Of a DNA stretch of 64,000 nt, positions 26,008 to 35,556 are shown one piece after another. The notes beneath the pieces were generated by a model. The model was not told the DNA's origin and made no database searches. It saw nothing but the letters and a program-made list of their open reading frames with translations. The stretch comes from an uncultured Bacteroidales bacterium (GTDB lineage: Bacteria; Bacteroidota; Bacteroidia; Bacteroidales; Paludibacteraceae). The DNA lies in contig CACZUS010000004.1 in the NCBI GenBank assembly GCA_902784425.1, forward strand, positions 1-64,000. Direction: 5' to 3'. The position numbers and the translations under genes were made by a program. Positions within the stretch are counted from its first letter, which is position 1. Each line of letters begins with the position of its first letter.

Positions 26008-26619
26008 ATGGGTTTAACAGAGAAATTACAGAAAAAAAAGGAAGCACTAGAAGAGGAAGTACGTAATAGAGTAGAAGAGTTCAACTCGCTCATTCGTGTC
26101 TATTTGCAGGCTACAATGGCGGTAAACTTAGGTATCGTGGACTTTCGTATGTTGCCAGATTTGAAGTTGTTGAAACAGAAGTTTAAAATACCTACTCAGG
26201 GACGTTTGGGTGTGGCAGAGAAGGCTTATGTAAGCAAATTGATGATCAATGAGTATGGTATGACGGAATCCTTCTTTAATGAGATTGATGCTTCGGCAAA
26301 AAAAGTTTGCAAGCGTCAACAAGATTTCCCTAATTACTTCTATTTGTTTCAAGGATTCTCTCAACAGTTATTCATGGCACTGGCTTCTGAAATGCAATGG
26401 ACACTTCGTTTGCCATCTATTTTCCGTTCGCTAATAAAAAAATCTACGAAGGATTCTATTCGTAAGATATTAACTGAGAATAATTTTAAAGCTGCAGATG
26501 CTAGAAGAGCCGCATTGGATGTTCGTACGTTGAAAGAAAAATTAAACTTGAGCGAGGATTGGATGTATCAGTATGCTTATCCAGTCTTAATGATTTCAAA
26601 AGGTGCTAAGGTGAAATAA
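26008..26619 (+). CDS. conserved hypothetical protein, helical
   Basis: This 203-residue protein has no signal peptide and no membrane segment. It begins with a charged coiled-coil-like helix (LTEKLQKKKEALEEEVRNRVEEFNSLI). It continues as a mostly helical, Lys/Arg-rich protein and ends AYPVLMISKGAKVK. I do not recognise a functional family. The ordinary codon use and the position between the YugP-like peptidase and the RelA-type synthetase suggest a normal chromosomal gene. It is probably in one transcription unit with its neighbours (gaps of about 52-54 bp). Confidence 0.6.
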   Translation: MGLTEKLQKKKEALEEEVRNRVEEFNSLIRVYLQATMAVNLGIVDFRMLPDLKLLKQKFKIPTQGRLGVAEKAYVSKLMINEYGMTESFFNEIDASAKKVCKRQQDFPNYFYLFQGFSQQLFMALASEMQWTLRLPSIFRSLIKKSTKDSIRKILTENNFKAADARRAALDVRTLKEKLNLSEDWMYQYAYPVLMISKGAKVK

Positions 26620-26671
26620 TACCTTTCACTCATTTATAAAGTCACTCATACTTAAGTGCTCAATTCTTTCT

Positions 26672-28831
26672 ATGTGCAAGGATCTAAAATTAAAATTCGA
26701 TAAGATTGTTAATTCGCCAGAACTTTCTCTGACGGAGACGGAGTTTAACTCCTTGAATGATTCTTATGAACGCCTCTTCTCACAAGAAGATAAAACAGAT
26801 TTTGATGGTGTTGAACGCACTTTGGCGGTCGCTTCCATCTTGATGGAAGAGGCTAATATTGGTAAAATACCTGTTGTCAGCGTACTTGTCTACTGTGTGG
26901 TGAAACAAGAGATCTTGTCTATGGATGAGGTCTCTTCTCTTTATGGTGGTCAGGTGGAGGGTATAGTGAAAGGTTTGTTCAAATCGATTGAAATCTACAA
27001 GAAAAACCCTTCTGTTGAATCGGAGAACTTTAGAAAATTGTTGATGTCCATTGTGGAGGATATCCGTGTCATCATCATTTTGATATGTGAACAACTCTAT
27101 TTGATGCGAATCATTATGCGTTTCGATGAGGAACGTAGAAACAAGATTGCGCAGGAGTCTTCCTATTTGTATGCTCCTTTGGCGCATCGCTTGGGCTTGT
27201 ATCGTATCAAATCGGAATTGGAGGACCTCTCTTTGCGACAGACCAATCCTGCTATCTATCGTGAAATTGCTATCAAACTGGAAAAGACGGCAGCTGATCG
27301 TGATCGTTATATTCAGTCGTTTATCGAACCTCTGAAACAACAGTTGGAAAAAGAGGGTTTCAAATTCATCATTAAAGGTCGAACAAAATCCATCTATTCA
27401 ATCTGGAATAAGATGCGGAAACAAAATACGGAGTTTGAAAATGTATATGATCTTTTTGCAATCCGTATTATTCTTTCCACTCCGTTAGAAAAAGAAAAAT
27501 CGGAGTGTTGGCAAGTATATTCCATCGTTACCGATAAATATCAACCTAATCCTAAACGATTGCGCGATTGGTTGTCCATTCCTAAATCCAATGGTTATGA
27601 GTCTCTGCATACCACAGTGATGGGACCAGAAGGTAAGTGGGTCGAGGTGCAAATCCGCACGGAACGAATGGATGAGATTGCAGAGAAAGGTTTCGCAGCT
27701 CACTTTAAATATAAGGGCGTCAAAGCAGAGTCTGGTTTTGACTCGTGGTTGGCGAATGTTCGTGAATTGTTGGAAAATCCACAGGCGGACAATGTGGAGT
27801 GTATGGACGACTTCAAATTAAGCCTCTATCGAAAAGAGGTGTTCGTCTTTACGCCAAAAGGTGATTTGCGTAAGTTGCCTCAAGGTGCCACATTGTTGGA
27901 TTTCGCCTTTGAAATTCATTCTAACTTGGGTTCTCATTGCGTGGGAGGCCGAGTGAATGGTAAAGCTGTTCCGATTCGTGCTGAACTGCACAATGGTGAT
28001 CAGGTGGAGATTGTGACCAATCCTAACCAGTTTCCTCATAAAGAGTGGTTGTCGTTTGTTCAGACCTCCAAGGCGAAGACGCATATTAAGCAGTTCTTGC
28101 GTGAGCAGGATGCTGTCAATATGGAAGAAGGAAAAGAGATGATTAAACGCCGACTGAAGAATTGGAAGTTGGTGTATGATGAAAGTATTGTCTTCCGTAT
28201 GGCTCAAAAATGTGGTTATAAAGCTATCCAAGACTTTTATCAAGCATTGGTTGATGATAAGTTGGATGTGCAGAAACTGAAAGACCTTTATATCGCTTGC
28301 TCTGAAAAGGATACTTCGAACGATACACAAAAGAGTGTTGAGAATTACACGAAGAAGACAGAATTAGAGACTTTGTCCTCGCAAGAAGATGTGCTTGTCA
28401 TTGATGATCATTTGAAGGGAATCGAATATTCATTGTCTAAATGTTGTAATCCAATATATGGCGATGATATCTTTGGCTTTGTCTCCATCCGAAATGGTAT
28501 CAAAGTGCATCGAACAGATTGCCCGAATGCTCCTCAACTGATGTCTCGTTTCGGTTATCGATTTATCAAAGCACGTTGGGCAGGTAAATCGGGCGCGATG
28601 TATGCTTGTACGCTTCATGTGATTGGTAATGATGATATTGGTATTGTGACCAATATTACCTCCTTGATACAAAAGGAGACGAATGTCTCTTTGCGTTCCA
28701 TCTCGGTCGATTCTGTGGATGGTTTGTTTCAAGGTAAAATCACAGTGAATGTGTTGGATATGAAACAGTTGGAACAATTGATAAAGAAAATCAAAAGCAT
28801 CAAAGGTGTGAAGTCAGTGAATCGAACCTGA
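26672..28831 (+). CDS. relA: RelA-type (p)ppGpp synthetase with degenerate hydrolase domain
   Basis: This 719-residue RSH protein has a pseudo-HD domain (about 40-195), a synthetase domain (about 230-350), a TGS domain (about 390-450; FTPKGDLRKLPQGATLLDFAF), a zinc-finger-like/helical middle (SKCCNPIYGDDI) and a C-terminal ACT domain (LHVIGNDDIGIVTNITSLI). The synthetase motifs are intact: GRTKSIYSIWNKM, YDLFAIRII, SIPKSNGYESLHTT, EVQIRTERMDEIAEKG and AAHFKYK. The hydrolase HD pair is replaced (LVYCVVKQE where LLHDVVED is expected), so I predict synthesis of the alarmone from GTP/ATP without hydrolysis. Gene symbol is by function; the annotation could also read spoT-like or rsh. Confidence 0.88.
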   Translation: MCKDLKLKFDKIVNSPELSLTETEFNSLNDSYERLFSQEDKTDFDGVERTLAVASILMEEANIGKIPVVSVLVYCVVKQEILSMDEVSSLYGGQVEGIVKGLFKSIEIYKKNPSVESENFRKLLMSIVEDIRVIIILICEQLYLMRIIMRFDEERRNKIAQESSYLYAPLAHRLGLYRIKSELEDLSLRQTNPAIYREIAIKLEKTAADRDRYIQSFIEPLKQQLEKEGFKFIIKGRTKSIYSIWNKMRKQNTEFENVYDLFAIRIILSTPLEKEKSECWQVYSIVTDKYQPNPKRLRDWLSIPKSNGYESLHTTVMGPEGKWVEVQIRTERMDEIAEKGFAAHFKYKGVKAESGFDSWLANVRELLENPQADNVECMDDFKLSLYRKEVFVFTPKGDLRKLPQGATLLDFAFEIHSNLGSHCVGGRVNGKAVPIRAELHNGDQVEIVTNPNQFPHKEWLSFVQTSKAKTHIKQFLREQDAVNMEEGKEMIKRRLKNWKLVYDESIVFRMAQKCGYKAIQDFYQALVDDKLDVQKLKDLYIACSEKDTSNDTQKSVENYTKKTELETLSSQEDVLVIDDHLKGIEYSLSKCCNPIYGDDIFGFVSIRNGIKVHRTDCPNAPQLMSRFGYRFIKARWAGKSGAMYACTLHVIGNDDIGIVTNITSLIQKETNVSLRSISVDSVDGLFQGKITVNVLDMKQLEQLIKKIKSIKGVKSVNRT

Positions 28832-28924
28832 TGACCTAGATTCTGTTCCTTCTCATAAACAAGGTGAGATTTCACCATTATAACTAATCAGGGGATCACC
28901 ATGATTCCCGTAATTTTGAATGAT

Positions 28925-29524
28925 ATGTTTTCAGGAATTGTAGAGACGACAGGAAAGGTTGTTTCCATCATAAAAGAGGACGAGAATGTCCATTTAACGC
29001 TGTCATGTCCCTTTGTGGACGAGTTGAAAATTGACCAAAGTGTGGCGCACAATGGTGTCTGTCTGACTGTGGTAAGCAAGGATAAGGATACTTATACGGT
29101 AACGGCCATACAGGAGACGCTTCGACGCTCTAATCTAGGTTTGTTGAAAGTGGGTAGTTTGGTTAATTTGGAGCGTAGCATGATGATGAACGGACGTTTG
29201 GACGGTCATATTGTGCAAGGACATGTGGATCAGGTGGCGAAATGCATAGAGAAGAAGAGTATGGATGGTAGTTGGTATTTTACCTTCCAATACGAGAATG
29301 ACCCAGTGATGGCAAAAAAAGGTTATGTAACGGTAGAGAAGGGGTCAGTGACAGTGAATGGAACAAGTCTTACTGTTTGTGATTCTCAAACAGATCGATT
29401 CTCTGTTGCCATCATCCCATATACTTACGAACACACCAACTTCTGCCAAATTGAAGTTGGTACAATTGTCAATATCGAATTTGATATTATTGGAAAATAT
29501 TTGAGTAGAATGATGTCGTTATAA
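28925..29524 (+). CDS. ribE: riboflavin synthase alpha subunit
   Basis: This 199-residue protein starts from the ATG at 28925. MFSGIVETTGKV is the invariant family start, so the upstream ATG at 28901 is rejected. It contains two lumazine-binding repeats: VAHNGVCLTVV with GHIVQGHVD, and TVNGTSLTVCDS with SVAIIPYTYEHTNF. The enzyme dismutates two 6,7-dimethyl-8-ribityllumazine molecules to riboflavin. No FMN riboswitch is visible upstream. The gene sits about 90 bp after relA, convergent with the thioesterase. Confidence 0.95.
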   Translation: MFSGIVETTGKVVSIIKEDENVHLTLSCPFVDELKIDQSVAHNGVCLTVVSKDKDTYTVTAIQETLRRSNLGLLKVGSLVNLERSMMMNGRLDGHIVQGHVDQVAKCIEKKSMDGSWYFTFQYENDPVMAKKGYVTVEKGSVTVNGTSLTVCDSQTDRFSVAIIPYTYEHTNFCQIEVGTIVNIEFDIIGKYLSRMMSL

Positions 29525-29536
29525 GACATCATTCTA
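29506..29536. terminator. bidirectional terminator overlapping two stop codons
   Basis: The 12-bp perfect arms TAGAATGATGTC and GACATCATTCTA enclose the loop GTTATAA. The ribE stop codon lies in the loop. The thioesterase stop codon lies in the right arm. Confidence 0.7.
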
Positions 29537-29993
29537 TTTCACAACCAGGGAATCCCTCTTTTGCCGCCATTTCAGGAGATGCACAGAAGTAGATGAGCGT
29601 TCCTTGAGTACAGACTTCTCCCTCTTTGTTCAGTAGTTCTGCATCGATATAGGCGATGTTGCGCATTTGCTTGTTGAGTTTGGCGCGAACCAAAATCTCC
29701 CCTTCGTTGGTTTTTACCGGTTTGATGTATTTAATCTCCATTTTGGAGGTGACGCCCGTGGTCTGTAGTTTGCGTGTTACCACCCATCCTGCCACTTCAT
29801 CAATCAGTAATGATTGTACACCTCCATGTAGAGTGTTAATCCAGCTCTGATGGTTTTGTGTAGGGTTCCAGCGTGTGAGAATATAGTCACCCTCCTCATA
29901 AAAGTCTAAGTGAAATCCGATAGGGTTGTTAGGCGAACAGGCAATACAGTTGTAACCAGGAGTGCCTGTCCATAGGTTTTTTATTTTGTTCAT
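29529..29993 (-). CDS. PaaI-family hotdog-fold thioesterase
   Basis: This 154-residue single hotdog-domain protein has the PaaI signature NTLHGGVQSLLIDEVAGWVV, then MEIKYIKPVKTNEGEI and a final strand with CTQGTLIYF. Family members hydrolyse acyl-CoA thioesters in the cytoplasm. The acyl group cannot be told from sequence. An N-terminal CIACSPNNPIGFHLDFY segment is typical of this subgroup. It is 50 bp downstream of pepD on the same strand and is probably cotranscribed with it. It converges with ribE and shares a terminator. Confidence 0.85.
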   Translation of the reverse strand: MNKIKNLWTGTPGYNCIACSPNNPIGFHLDFYEEGDYILTRWNPTQNHQSWINTLHGGVQSLLIDEVAGWVVTRKLQTTGVTSKMEIKYIKPVKTNEGEILVRAKLNKQMRNIAYIDAELLNKEGEVCTQGTLIYFCASPEMAAKEGFPGCEIE

Positions 29994-30043
29994 GATTTTT
30001 TATGATAAAAGGAAGGAAGACTCTGAAAGCCTTCCTCTCTTGA

Positions 30044-31498
30044 TTACTGAATTTTTTCCAATGTGCGTACAACATGACGCCAATAACGTTCAACACTAGA
30101 GATACTGCACTTCTCGGCAGGTGAGTGGTTGTCAAAAATATCCGGACCGATAGATATCATATCCAAATCAGGGTATTTCTCTAGGAATAAACCACATTCA
30201 AGTCCGGCATGGATAGCCGTAACGATAGGTTCTTTGTTGTATAATTCAACAAAGGCGTTTACGACAATCTCTTTTATCTTTGAATTCATGTTAGGCTTCC
30301 AGCCTGGGTATCCGTCGCTATGTTTGATTTCATCTGCGTGAGACAAAGCGAAGACGGCTTCCACGCGGTCTTTAATGTCGTGTTTTTTACTCTCAATGGA
30401 GCTGCGTTGACTGGTGGAAATGATGATAGTATTAGCATCAGGCATTTTGACGGATGCTAGATTGGTGGAGGTCTCAGGCAGACCTGCAATCTCTCTGCTC
30501 ATGTCGCTAACACCATGCGGACAAGCATATAATGCGTTGAGAATGTCGTCTGTTTTAGCTTTGCACAATACATTGTTACGAGAGTCGGTAGAACTAAGAT
30601 CTATGAGAAGATTTGTCTCATTCGGATATTCCTTCTCAACGGTAGCCACATATTGATTGAGTGCAACGCGTATGTTCTCTTTCTCTTTGAATGGAATGGC
30701 GATGATGGCAGAAGCCTCTCTTGGAATAGCGTTGTGGAGGTTTCCTCCCAAGATGGAATGAAAGTAGACAGGATATTTCTTGTTTTCATTCCAGAGGAAA
30801 CGAGACAATAGTTTGATGGCATTTCCTCTACCTTTGTTGATATCATCGCCCGAATGACCACCATGGAGTCCGGAGACCTTTATTTCAATAAAGATTTGGT
30901 TGTCCGGAGTCTTTTCTGTTTGCAAGTGATAAGTAGCCACTGTATCGATACCACCGGCGCATCCGATGCAGAAACGACCGTCGTCTTCCGAGTCGAGGTT
31001 GATAAGCATTTTAGATTTGAGCCATCCCGCTTCTACATGTTGAGCGCCAGTAAGTCCGCGTTCCTCATCAACGGTGATAAGGCATTCCAGAGCGGGGTGT
31101 TTGATGGTTTTAGAATCGAGTATGGCGAGCATGGTAGCGACACCGATACCGTCATCAGCACCCAATGTGGTTCCTTTTGCCTTTACCCAATCACCATCGA
31201 TATATGGTTGGATTGGATCTGTGTCAAAATTGTGATTGACGTTAGAATTCTTCTCGCAGACCATATCCATGTGAGCTTGAAGAATGATGGATGGAGCCGA
31301 TTCATATCCAGCGGAAGCTTTTTGTCGGATAAGGACATTGCCCACTTTATCCATGCTGCATTCCAGGTTTCTTTGTTTGGCAAAATTCATCAGATAAGCA
31401 CCGATTTTTTCCTCTTTGCCAGAAGGGTGGGGTATGTTACATATTTCATTGAAATAGAACCATAGTTCTTTGGGTTCTAAGTCTAAAATTGAATTCAT
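30044..31498 (-). CDS. pepD: aminoacyl-histidine dipeptidase (M20 family)
   Basis: This 484-residue PepD-type peptidase begins LEPKELWFYFNEICNIPHPSGKE. Metal-ligand motifs are LQAHMDMVCEKN, GTTLGADDGIGVA, TVDEERGLTGA, LINLDSEDDG and the C-terminal IGPDIFDNHSPAEKCSI. SGLHGGHSGDDI marks the dimerisation (lid) region. It cleaves Xaa-His and other dipeptides in the cytoplasm. Length is typical. It lies between the end of the atp operon and the thioesterase gene, and a hairpin separates it from atpG. Confidence 0.95.
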   Translation of the reverse strand: MNSILDLEPKELWFYFNEICNIPHPSGKEEKIGAYLMNFAKQRNLECSMDKVGNVLIRQKASAGYESAPSIILQAHMDMVCEKNSNVNHNFDTDPIQPYIDGDWVKAKGTTLGADDGIGVATMLAILDSKTIKHPALECLITVDEERGLTGAQHVEAGWLKSKMLINLDSEDDGRFCIGCAGGIDTVATYHLQTEKTPDNQIFIEIKVSGLHGGHSGDDINKGRGNAIKLLSRFLWNENKKYPVYFHSILGGNLHNAIPREASAIIAIPFKEKENIRVALNQYVATVEKEYPNETNLLIDLSSTDSRNNVLCKAKTDDILNALYACPHGVSDMSREIAGLPETSTNLASVKMPDANTIIISTSQRSSIESKKHDIKDRVEAVFALSHADEIKHSDGYPGWKPNMNSKIKEIVVNAFVELYNKEPIVTAIHAGLECGLFLEKYPDLDMISIGPDIFDNHSPAEKCSISSVERYWRHVVRTLEKIQ

Positions 31499-31542
31499 AA
31501 TTTGCGAATTTTATTCGTGTGGTATATTAATTCGTATAGCAG

Positions 31543-31562
31543 GGACGTGGCGAGCCTCGTCC
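31543..31562. repeat. GC-rich imperfect palindrome
   Basis: The sequence GGACGTGGCGAGCCTCGTCC reads nearly the same on both strands, with two mismatched pairs. It stands out in an AT-rich spacer. It may belong to a second REP-like family, but only one copy was noticed in the window. Confidence 0.45.
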
Positions 31563-31577
31563 TCATCATTAAACAGA

Positions 31578-31610
31578 AACGAATGGAGATCCAGAGGAAA
31601 TCCATTCGTT
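31578..31610 (-). terminator. terminator of the ATP synthase operon
   Basis: The perfect 10-bp arms AACGAATGGA and TCCATTCGTT enclose a 13-nt loop, 27 bp after the atpG stop. On the - strand the stem is followed by the T-rich TCTGTTTAAT. Confidence 0.65.
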
Positions 31611-31637
31611 ATAAGTCACATTTTCTTTTAAATCAGA

Positions 31638-32513
31638 TTACGATTGTAGTGCGGCAGCACCGCCGACAATATCTAACAATTCACTGGTGATTGCCTGTTG
31701 ACGAGTCTTGTTGTATAAGACTGTTAACTCATTAATCAGTTCATTTGCGTTATCCGTTGCGACTTGCATAGCCACGACGCGAGCTCCATGTTCAGAAGCG
31801 TTAGAGTCGAGTAGGCAAGCATACATCTTCGTACGCAATGCTTTAGGCAACAGAGCTTCCAAAACCTCAGCCTTGCTTGGTTCCACGATATAGTCGCCAC
31901 TCAGATTCTTAGCAGCGTCCTTTTTGGATTCAAGTTTGATAGGCAGGAATGTTTCTGTTGTCAATTTTTGAACAGCAGTGTTTTTAAGGTGGTGATAAAT
32001 TAGAACGACCTTATCCAACTCTTTGTTCAAAAATTTGGTCATCAGTTCATTTGTGATTGTACTAATACCATCGAATGACGGGTGGTCAGAAAGAGCGACA
32101 TCGATATCTACTTTTTCGACGTCAGTCATTTTATTGACAGCTTCTTTCACCTTTTTACCGATAGGGTAGACGGTGATTTCGATACCATTTGCCAACTCTT
32201 TTTTAATCAATCCGTTCAGTTCTTTAATAACATTTGAATTGAATGCACCACAAAGGCTTGAATTAGAAGAAAAGACCACGATGGCCATCTTTTTTACTTC
32301 TCTGACAGCAGAGAAATCCGATTGGAAATCGGACTCTGTTGCGAGGAAGTTTTCCAAGATGCCATTCAGACGGTTCTGGTAGGGCAAAATATTTTCGATA
32401 GCCATTTGGGCTTTCTTCAATTTTGCTGAGGAAACCATCTTCATCGCTCCCGTAATCTTCTTGGTAGAATTTACGGATCCGATTCTTGCTTTAACTTCTT
32501 TTAATGATGCCAT
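31638..32513 (-). CDS. atpG: F1 ATP synthase gamma subunit
   Basis: This 291-residue rotor subunit begins ASLKEVKARIGSVNSTKKITGAMKMVSSAKLKKAQ, the conserved N-terminal helix. It ends with the matching C-terminal helix (ASEHGARVVAMQVATDNANELI, RQQAITSELLDIVGGAAAL). Gamma forms the central shaft that couples proton flow to the catalytic sites. It is the last gene of the operon, 3 bp after atpA, and is followed by a hairpin terminator. Confidence 0.97.
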   Translation of the reverse strand: MASLKEVKARIGSVNSTKKITGAMKMVSSAKLKKAQMAIENILPYQNRLNGILENFLATESDFQSDFSAVREVKKMAIVVFSSNSSLCGAFNSNVIKELNGLIKKELANGIEITVYPIGKKVKEAVNKMTDVEKVDIDVALSDHPSFDGISTITNELMTKFLNKELDKVVLIYHHLKNTAVQKLTTETFLPIKLESKKDAAKNLSGDYIVEPSKAEVLEALLPKALRTKMYACLLDSNASEHGARVVAMQVATDNANELINELTVLYNKTRQQAITSELLDIVGGAAALQS

Positions 32514-32516
32514 TTA

Positions 32517-34103
32517 TTAAGCCTTTTTTTGGATATCTTTAATGACGAATTCAGCTTCGCTTTTCAGTATAGCTTTGATGTTATCGTCAATCTTTCCTTG
32601 TTTCAAATTATTCAAGACATCCTCTTTGTGGAGGTGTTCCAAACGTTCGATGAACAATTTTTCGAACGTGTGAACGTGTTCTACTGGCAATACATTCAAG
32701 ATACCTTGAGTACCGCAATAGATTACAGCAATCTGATGTTCAACTGGGTATGGAGTATACTGAGGTTGTTTCAACAACTCGGTGTTACGCACACCTTTGT
32801 CGATGGTCATCTTAGTAACGGCATCCATATCACCACCGAATTTGGTGAATGACTCCAACTCACGATATTGAGCTTGGTCTGTCTTCAATGTACCGGCGAT
32901 AGACTTCATGGCCTTTACCTGAGCACTACCACCCACACGAGATACGGAGATACCTACGTTGATTGCTGGACGGATACCTGCGTTGAACATGTTTGTCTCC
33001 AAGAAGATCTGACCATCAGTGATGGAGATTACGTTGGTAGGAATGTACGCAGAAACGTCACCAGCTTGTGTCTCGATGATAGGAAGGGCAGTCAACGAAC
33101 CACCACCTTTAACTCTACCCTTAAGGGAAGCAGGAAGGTCGTTCATTTGAGAAGCCACGTTGTCGTTGCTAATAATCTTAGCTGCACGTTCCAACAAACG
33201 AGAGTGCAAATAGAACACATCACCAGGGTAAGCCTCACGACCAGAAGGACGTTTCAAGATCAAGGAAACCTCACGGTAGGCAACGGCTTGTTTAGACAAG
33301 TCATCGTATACAACCAATGCATGTTTACCTTGGTCACGGAAATACTCACCGATAGCAGCACCTGCAAATGGTGCATAATATTGCATAGCAGCAGGGTCAG
33401 AAGCTGTGGCAGATACGATGATGGTATAATCCATAGCTCCATATTCCTTCAATGTGTTTACAATATTTGCTACAGTAGAACCCTTTTGACCTACGGCAAC
33501 GTAGATACAATAAACAGGGTTTCCTGATAAATAAGCCTCTTTTTGGTTGATGATGGTATCAATAGCAATTGCAGTCTTACCAGTCTGACGGTCACCGATG
33601 ATCAACTCACGTTGTCCACGTCCGATAGGAATCATGGCATCGATAGCTTTCAAACCTGTTTGCAATGGCTGTTTTACCGGTTCACGATAGATAACGCCCG
33701 GAGCTTTACGTTCCAATGGCATTTCAATCAATTCACCTTTGATAGGACCCAATCCATCGATTGGATTACCGATGGAGTTTACAACTCTTCCAACCATGCC
33801 TTCACCTGTCATGATGGATGCGATTCTCTTAGTACGTTTCACTGTGTCGCCTTCTTTTACTTGGTCTGTTGGACCTAACAACACAGCACCCACGTTATCC
33901 TCTTCCAAGTTCATGACAACGGCGTTCATACCGTTTTCGAACTCCAAAAGTTCTCCTGCCTCAGCATTCTGTAGTCCGTAAATACGAACCACACCATCGC
34001 TGACCTGCAATACGGTACCAACTTCTTCAAACTTGACTTTTGTGTCTAAGTCTTGAAGTTGCATTTTTAGCACGTCGGATACTTCACTTGCTTTTATAGC
34101 CAT
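32517..34103 (-). CDS. atpA: F1 ATP synthase alpha subunit
   Basis: This 528-residue subunit has an N-terminal beta-barrel ([17 protein letters not shown]), Walker [28 protein letters not shown], the [16 protein letters not shown]alker B region and [36 protein letters not shown]. It contributes the non-catalytic nucleotide sites and the arginine finger ([10 protein letters not shown] region) to the F1 head. It lies downstream of atpH, with 41 bp between them, and just upstream of atpG. Confidence 0.98.
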   Translation of the reverse strand: MAIKASEVSDVLKMQLQDLDTKVKFEEVGTVLQVSDGVVRIYGLQNAEAGELLEFENGMNAVVMNLEEDNVGAVLLGPTDQVKEGDTVKRTKRIASIMTGEGMVGRVVNSIGNPIDGLGPIKGELIEMPLERKAPGVIYREPVKQPLQTGLKAIDAMIPIGRGQRELIIGDRQTGKTAIAIDTIINQKEAYLSGNPVYCIYVAVGQKGSTVANIVNTLKEYGAMDYTIIVSATASDPAAMQYYAPFAGAAIGEYFRDQGKHALVVYDDLSKQAVAYREVSLILKRPSGREAYPGDVFYLHSRLLERAAKIISNDNVASQMNDLPASLKGRVKGGGSLTALPIIETQAGDVSAYIPTNVISITDGQIFLETNMFNAGIRPAINVGISVSRVGGSAQVKAMKSIAGTLKTDQAQYRELESFTKFGGDMDAVTKMTIDKGVRNTELLKQPQYTPYPVEHQIAVIYCGTQGILNVLPVEHVHTFEKLFIERLEHLHKEDVLNNLKQGKIDDNIKAILKSEAEFVIKDIQKKA

Positions 34104-34144
34104 AGTAATAATTTCTTTTTTAATTTACGAATACTGATAAATAG

Positions 34145-34699
34145 TTAGGCATCTGCCGCATTCTTGTTTAAGAGCGTATCATGGACAGTTCTAAGTTGAC
34201 TCTTAATACTAGCGTCTAACTGGTATGTTTCAACATTTAGAATAAATCCACCAATGATGTCTGGGTCTATCTCCTTATGGAACTCTATGGTTCCGTCTGT
34301 GACAGATTCCACTGCCTTTCTCATTCTAGCTTCCTCAGCTTCGGAGAGTGGGGCTGCGGTGACAAGCGTACTGGTGATGATGTTTTTCTTGTCGCGATAC
34401 ATGTCTTGAAATACTAAGCAGATACTCTGGAAGTATTCCTCTCGTTTATGCTCGATGACCAAATCAACAAAGCGGTTGAATTCGGCACATACTTGGGTAC
34501 CTGCAGCAGTGATAAGCAACTCTTTCTTTTTCTGTTTGGAGATGGTTGGATTACCCAACGCTTCTTTTAACTGTGGAACCTCCGTGAAACTTTTGGAAAG
34601 TGTTTTCACGTTGTTGTACACAGACTCTTCTTGTTTGTTTTCTTCTGCAAACATGAAAAGTGCTTTTGCATATCTTGCTGAAATTTTACCTGTATTCAT
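34145..34699 (-). CDS. atpH: F1 ATP synthase delta subunit
   Basis: This 184-residue subunit has the N-terminal ISARYAKALFMFAEENK and the C-terminal pattern LVTAAPLSEAEEARMRKAVE...DIIGGFILNVETYQLDASI. Delta joins the peripheral stalk (b subunit) to the top of the F1 head. The length matches the family. The gene follows atpF by 6 bp. Confidence 0.95.
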   Translation of the reverse strand: MNTGKISARYAKALFMFAEENKQEESVYNNVKTLSKSFTEVPQLKEALGNPTISKQKKKELLITAAGTQVCAEFNRFVDLVIEHKREEYFQSICLVFQDMYRDKKNIITSTLVTAAPLSEAEEARMRKAVESVTDGTIEFHKEIDPDIIGGFILNVETYQLDASIKSQLRTVHDTLLNKNAADA

Positions 34700-34705
34700 C
34701 AGCTA

Positions 34706-35206
34706 TTACGATTTAGCGATATTAACCTCATCCAACAACTTATTGATCATGTCGATTTGGCTTTCGTTGCTCTTAAGTTCGCCTCTGATAATTCTCTCTG
34801 CAATGTTTACAGAAAGCTCAGCTACTTGTGAACGAATCTCTTTCACGGCATTATCTTTTTCTAGTTGGATGCTTTCCTTTGCATTTTCGATAATCTTGTT
34901 TGCTTCAGCTGTAGCTTGTGTTTTAGCATCCTCGATTATCTTCTCTTTTAGTCTGGAGGCTTCTCTCAACATCTCAACTCTCTCATTCTTTGCTTCTGCG
35001 GCCAATCTTTCGTTTTCAGCTTTAATTCCAGCTAAAGCAGCATTTGCCTCATCAGCTTTTTTAAGAGATTCTTCAATGTAGTTGCCTCGTTCCTCTATCA
35101 TTCCGACGATAGCAGGCCACGCCCACTTTCCAAGAATGAAGGCTACAATGAGGAAGCATAAAAGCATCCAGAATAATAGTCCGGGATCTGGTGTCAGTAA
35201 TGACAT
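34706..35206 (-). CDS. atpF: Fo ATP synthase b subunit
   Basis: This 166-residue subunit has one N-terminal transmembrane segment (GLLFWMLLCFLIVAFILGKWAW). A long, highly charged helix follows (EERGNYIEESLKKADEANAAL and onward) and forms the dimeric peripheral stalk. The C-terminus (RGELKSNESQIDMINKLLDEV) is the delta-binding region by family analogy. It is followed 6 bp later by atpH. Confidence 0.95.
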   Translation of the reverse strand: MSLLTPDPGLLFWMLLCFLIVAFILGKWAWPAIVGMIEERGNYIEESLKKADEANAALAGIKAENERLAAEAKNERVEMLREASRLKEKIIEDAKTQATAEANKIIENAKESIQLEKDNAVKEIRSQVAELSVNIAERIIRGELKSNESQIDMINKLLDEVNIAKS

Positions 35207-35228
35207 AACGTTTGATTTTAAGTGTTAA

Positions 35229-35495
<267 letters not shown>

Positions 35496-35556
35496 TTAAT
35501 TGTTATTTAATAATTTTTGTTTTTTATTCTTTTTTCTTATTGTTTGCTTTTTTCTT

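Noticed and set aside
28832..28924. FMN riboswitch before ribE
   Set aside because: The gap is under 100 nt and lacks the conserved RFN core; only a weak 5-bp hairpin is present.
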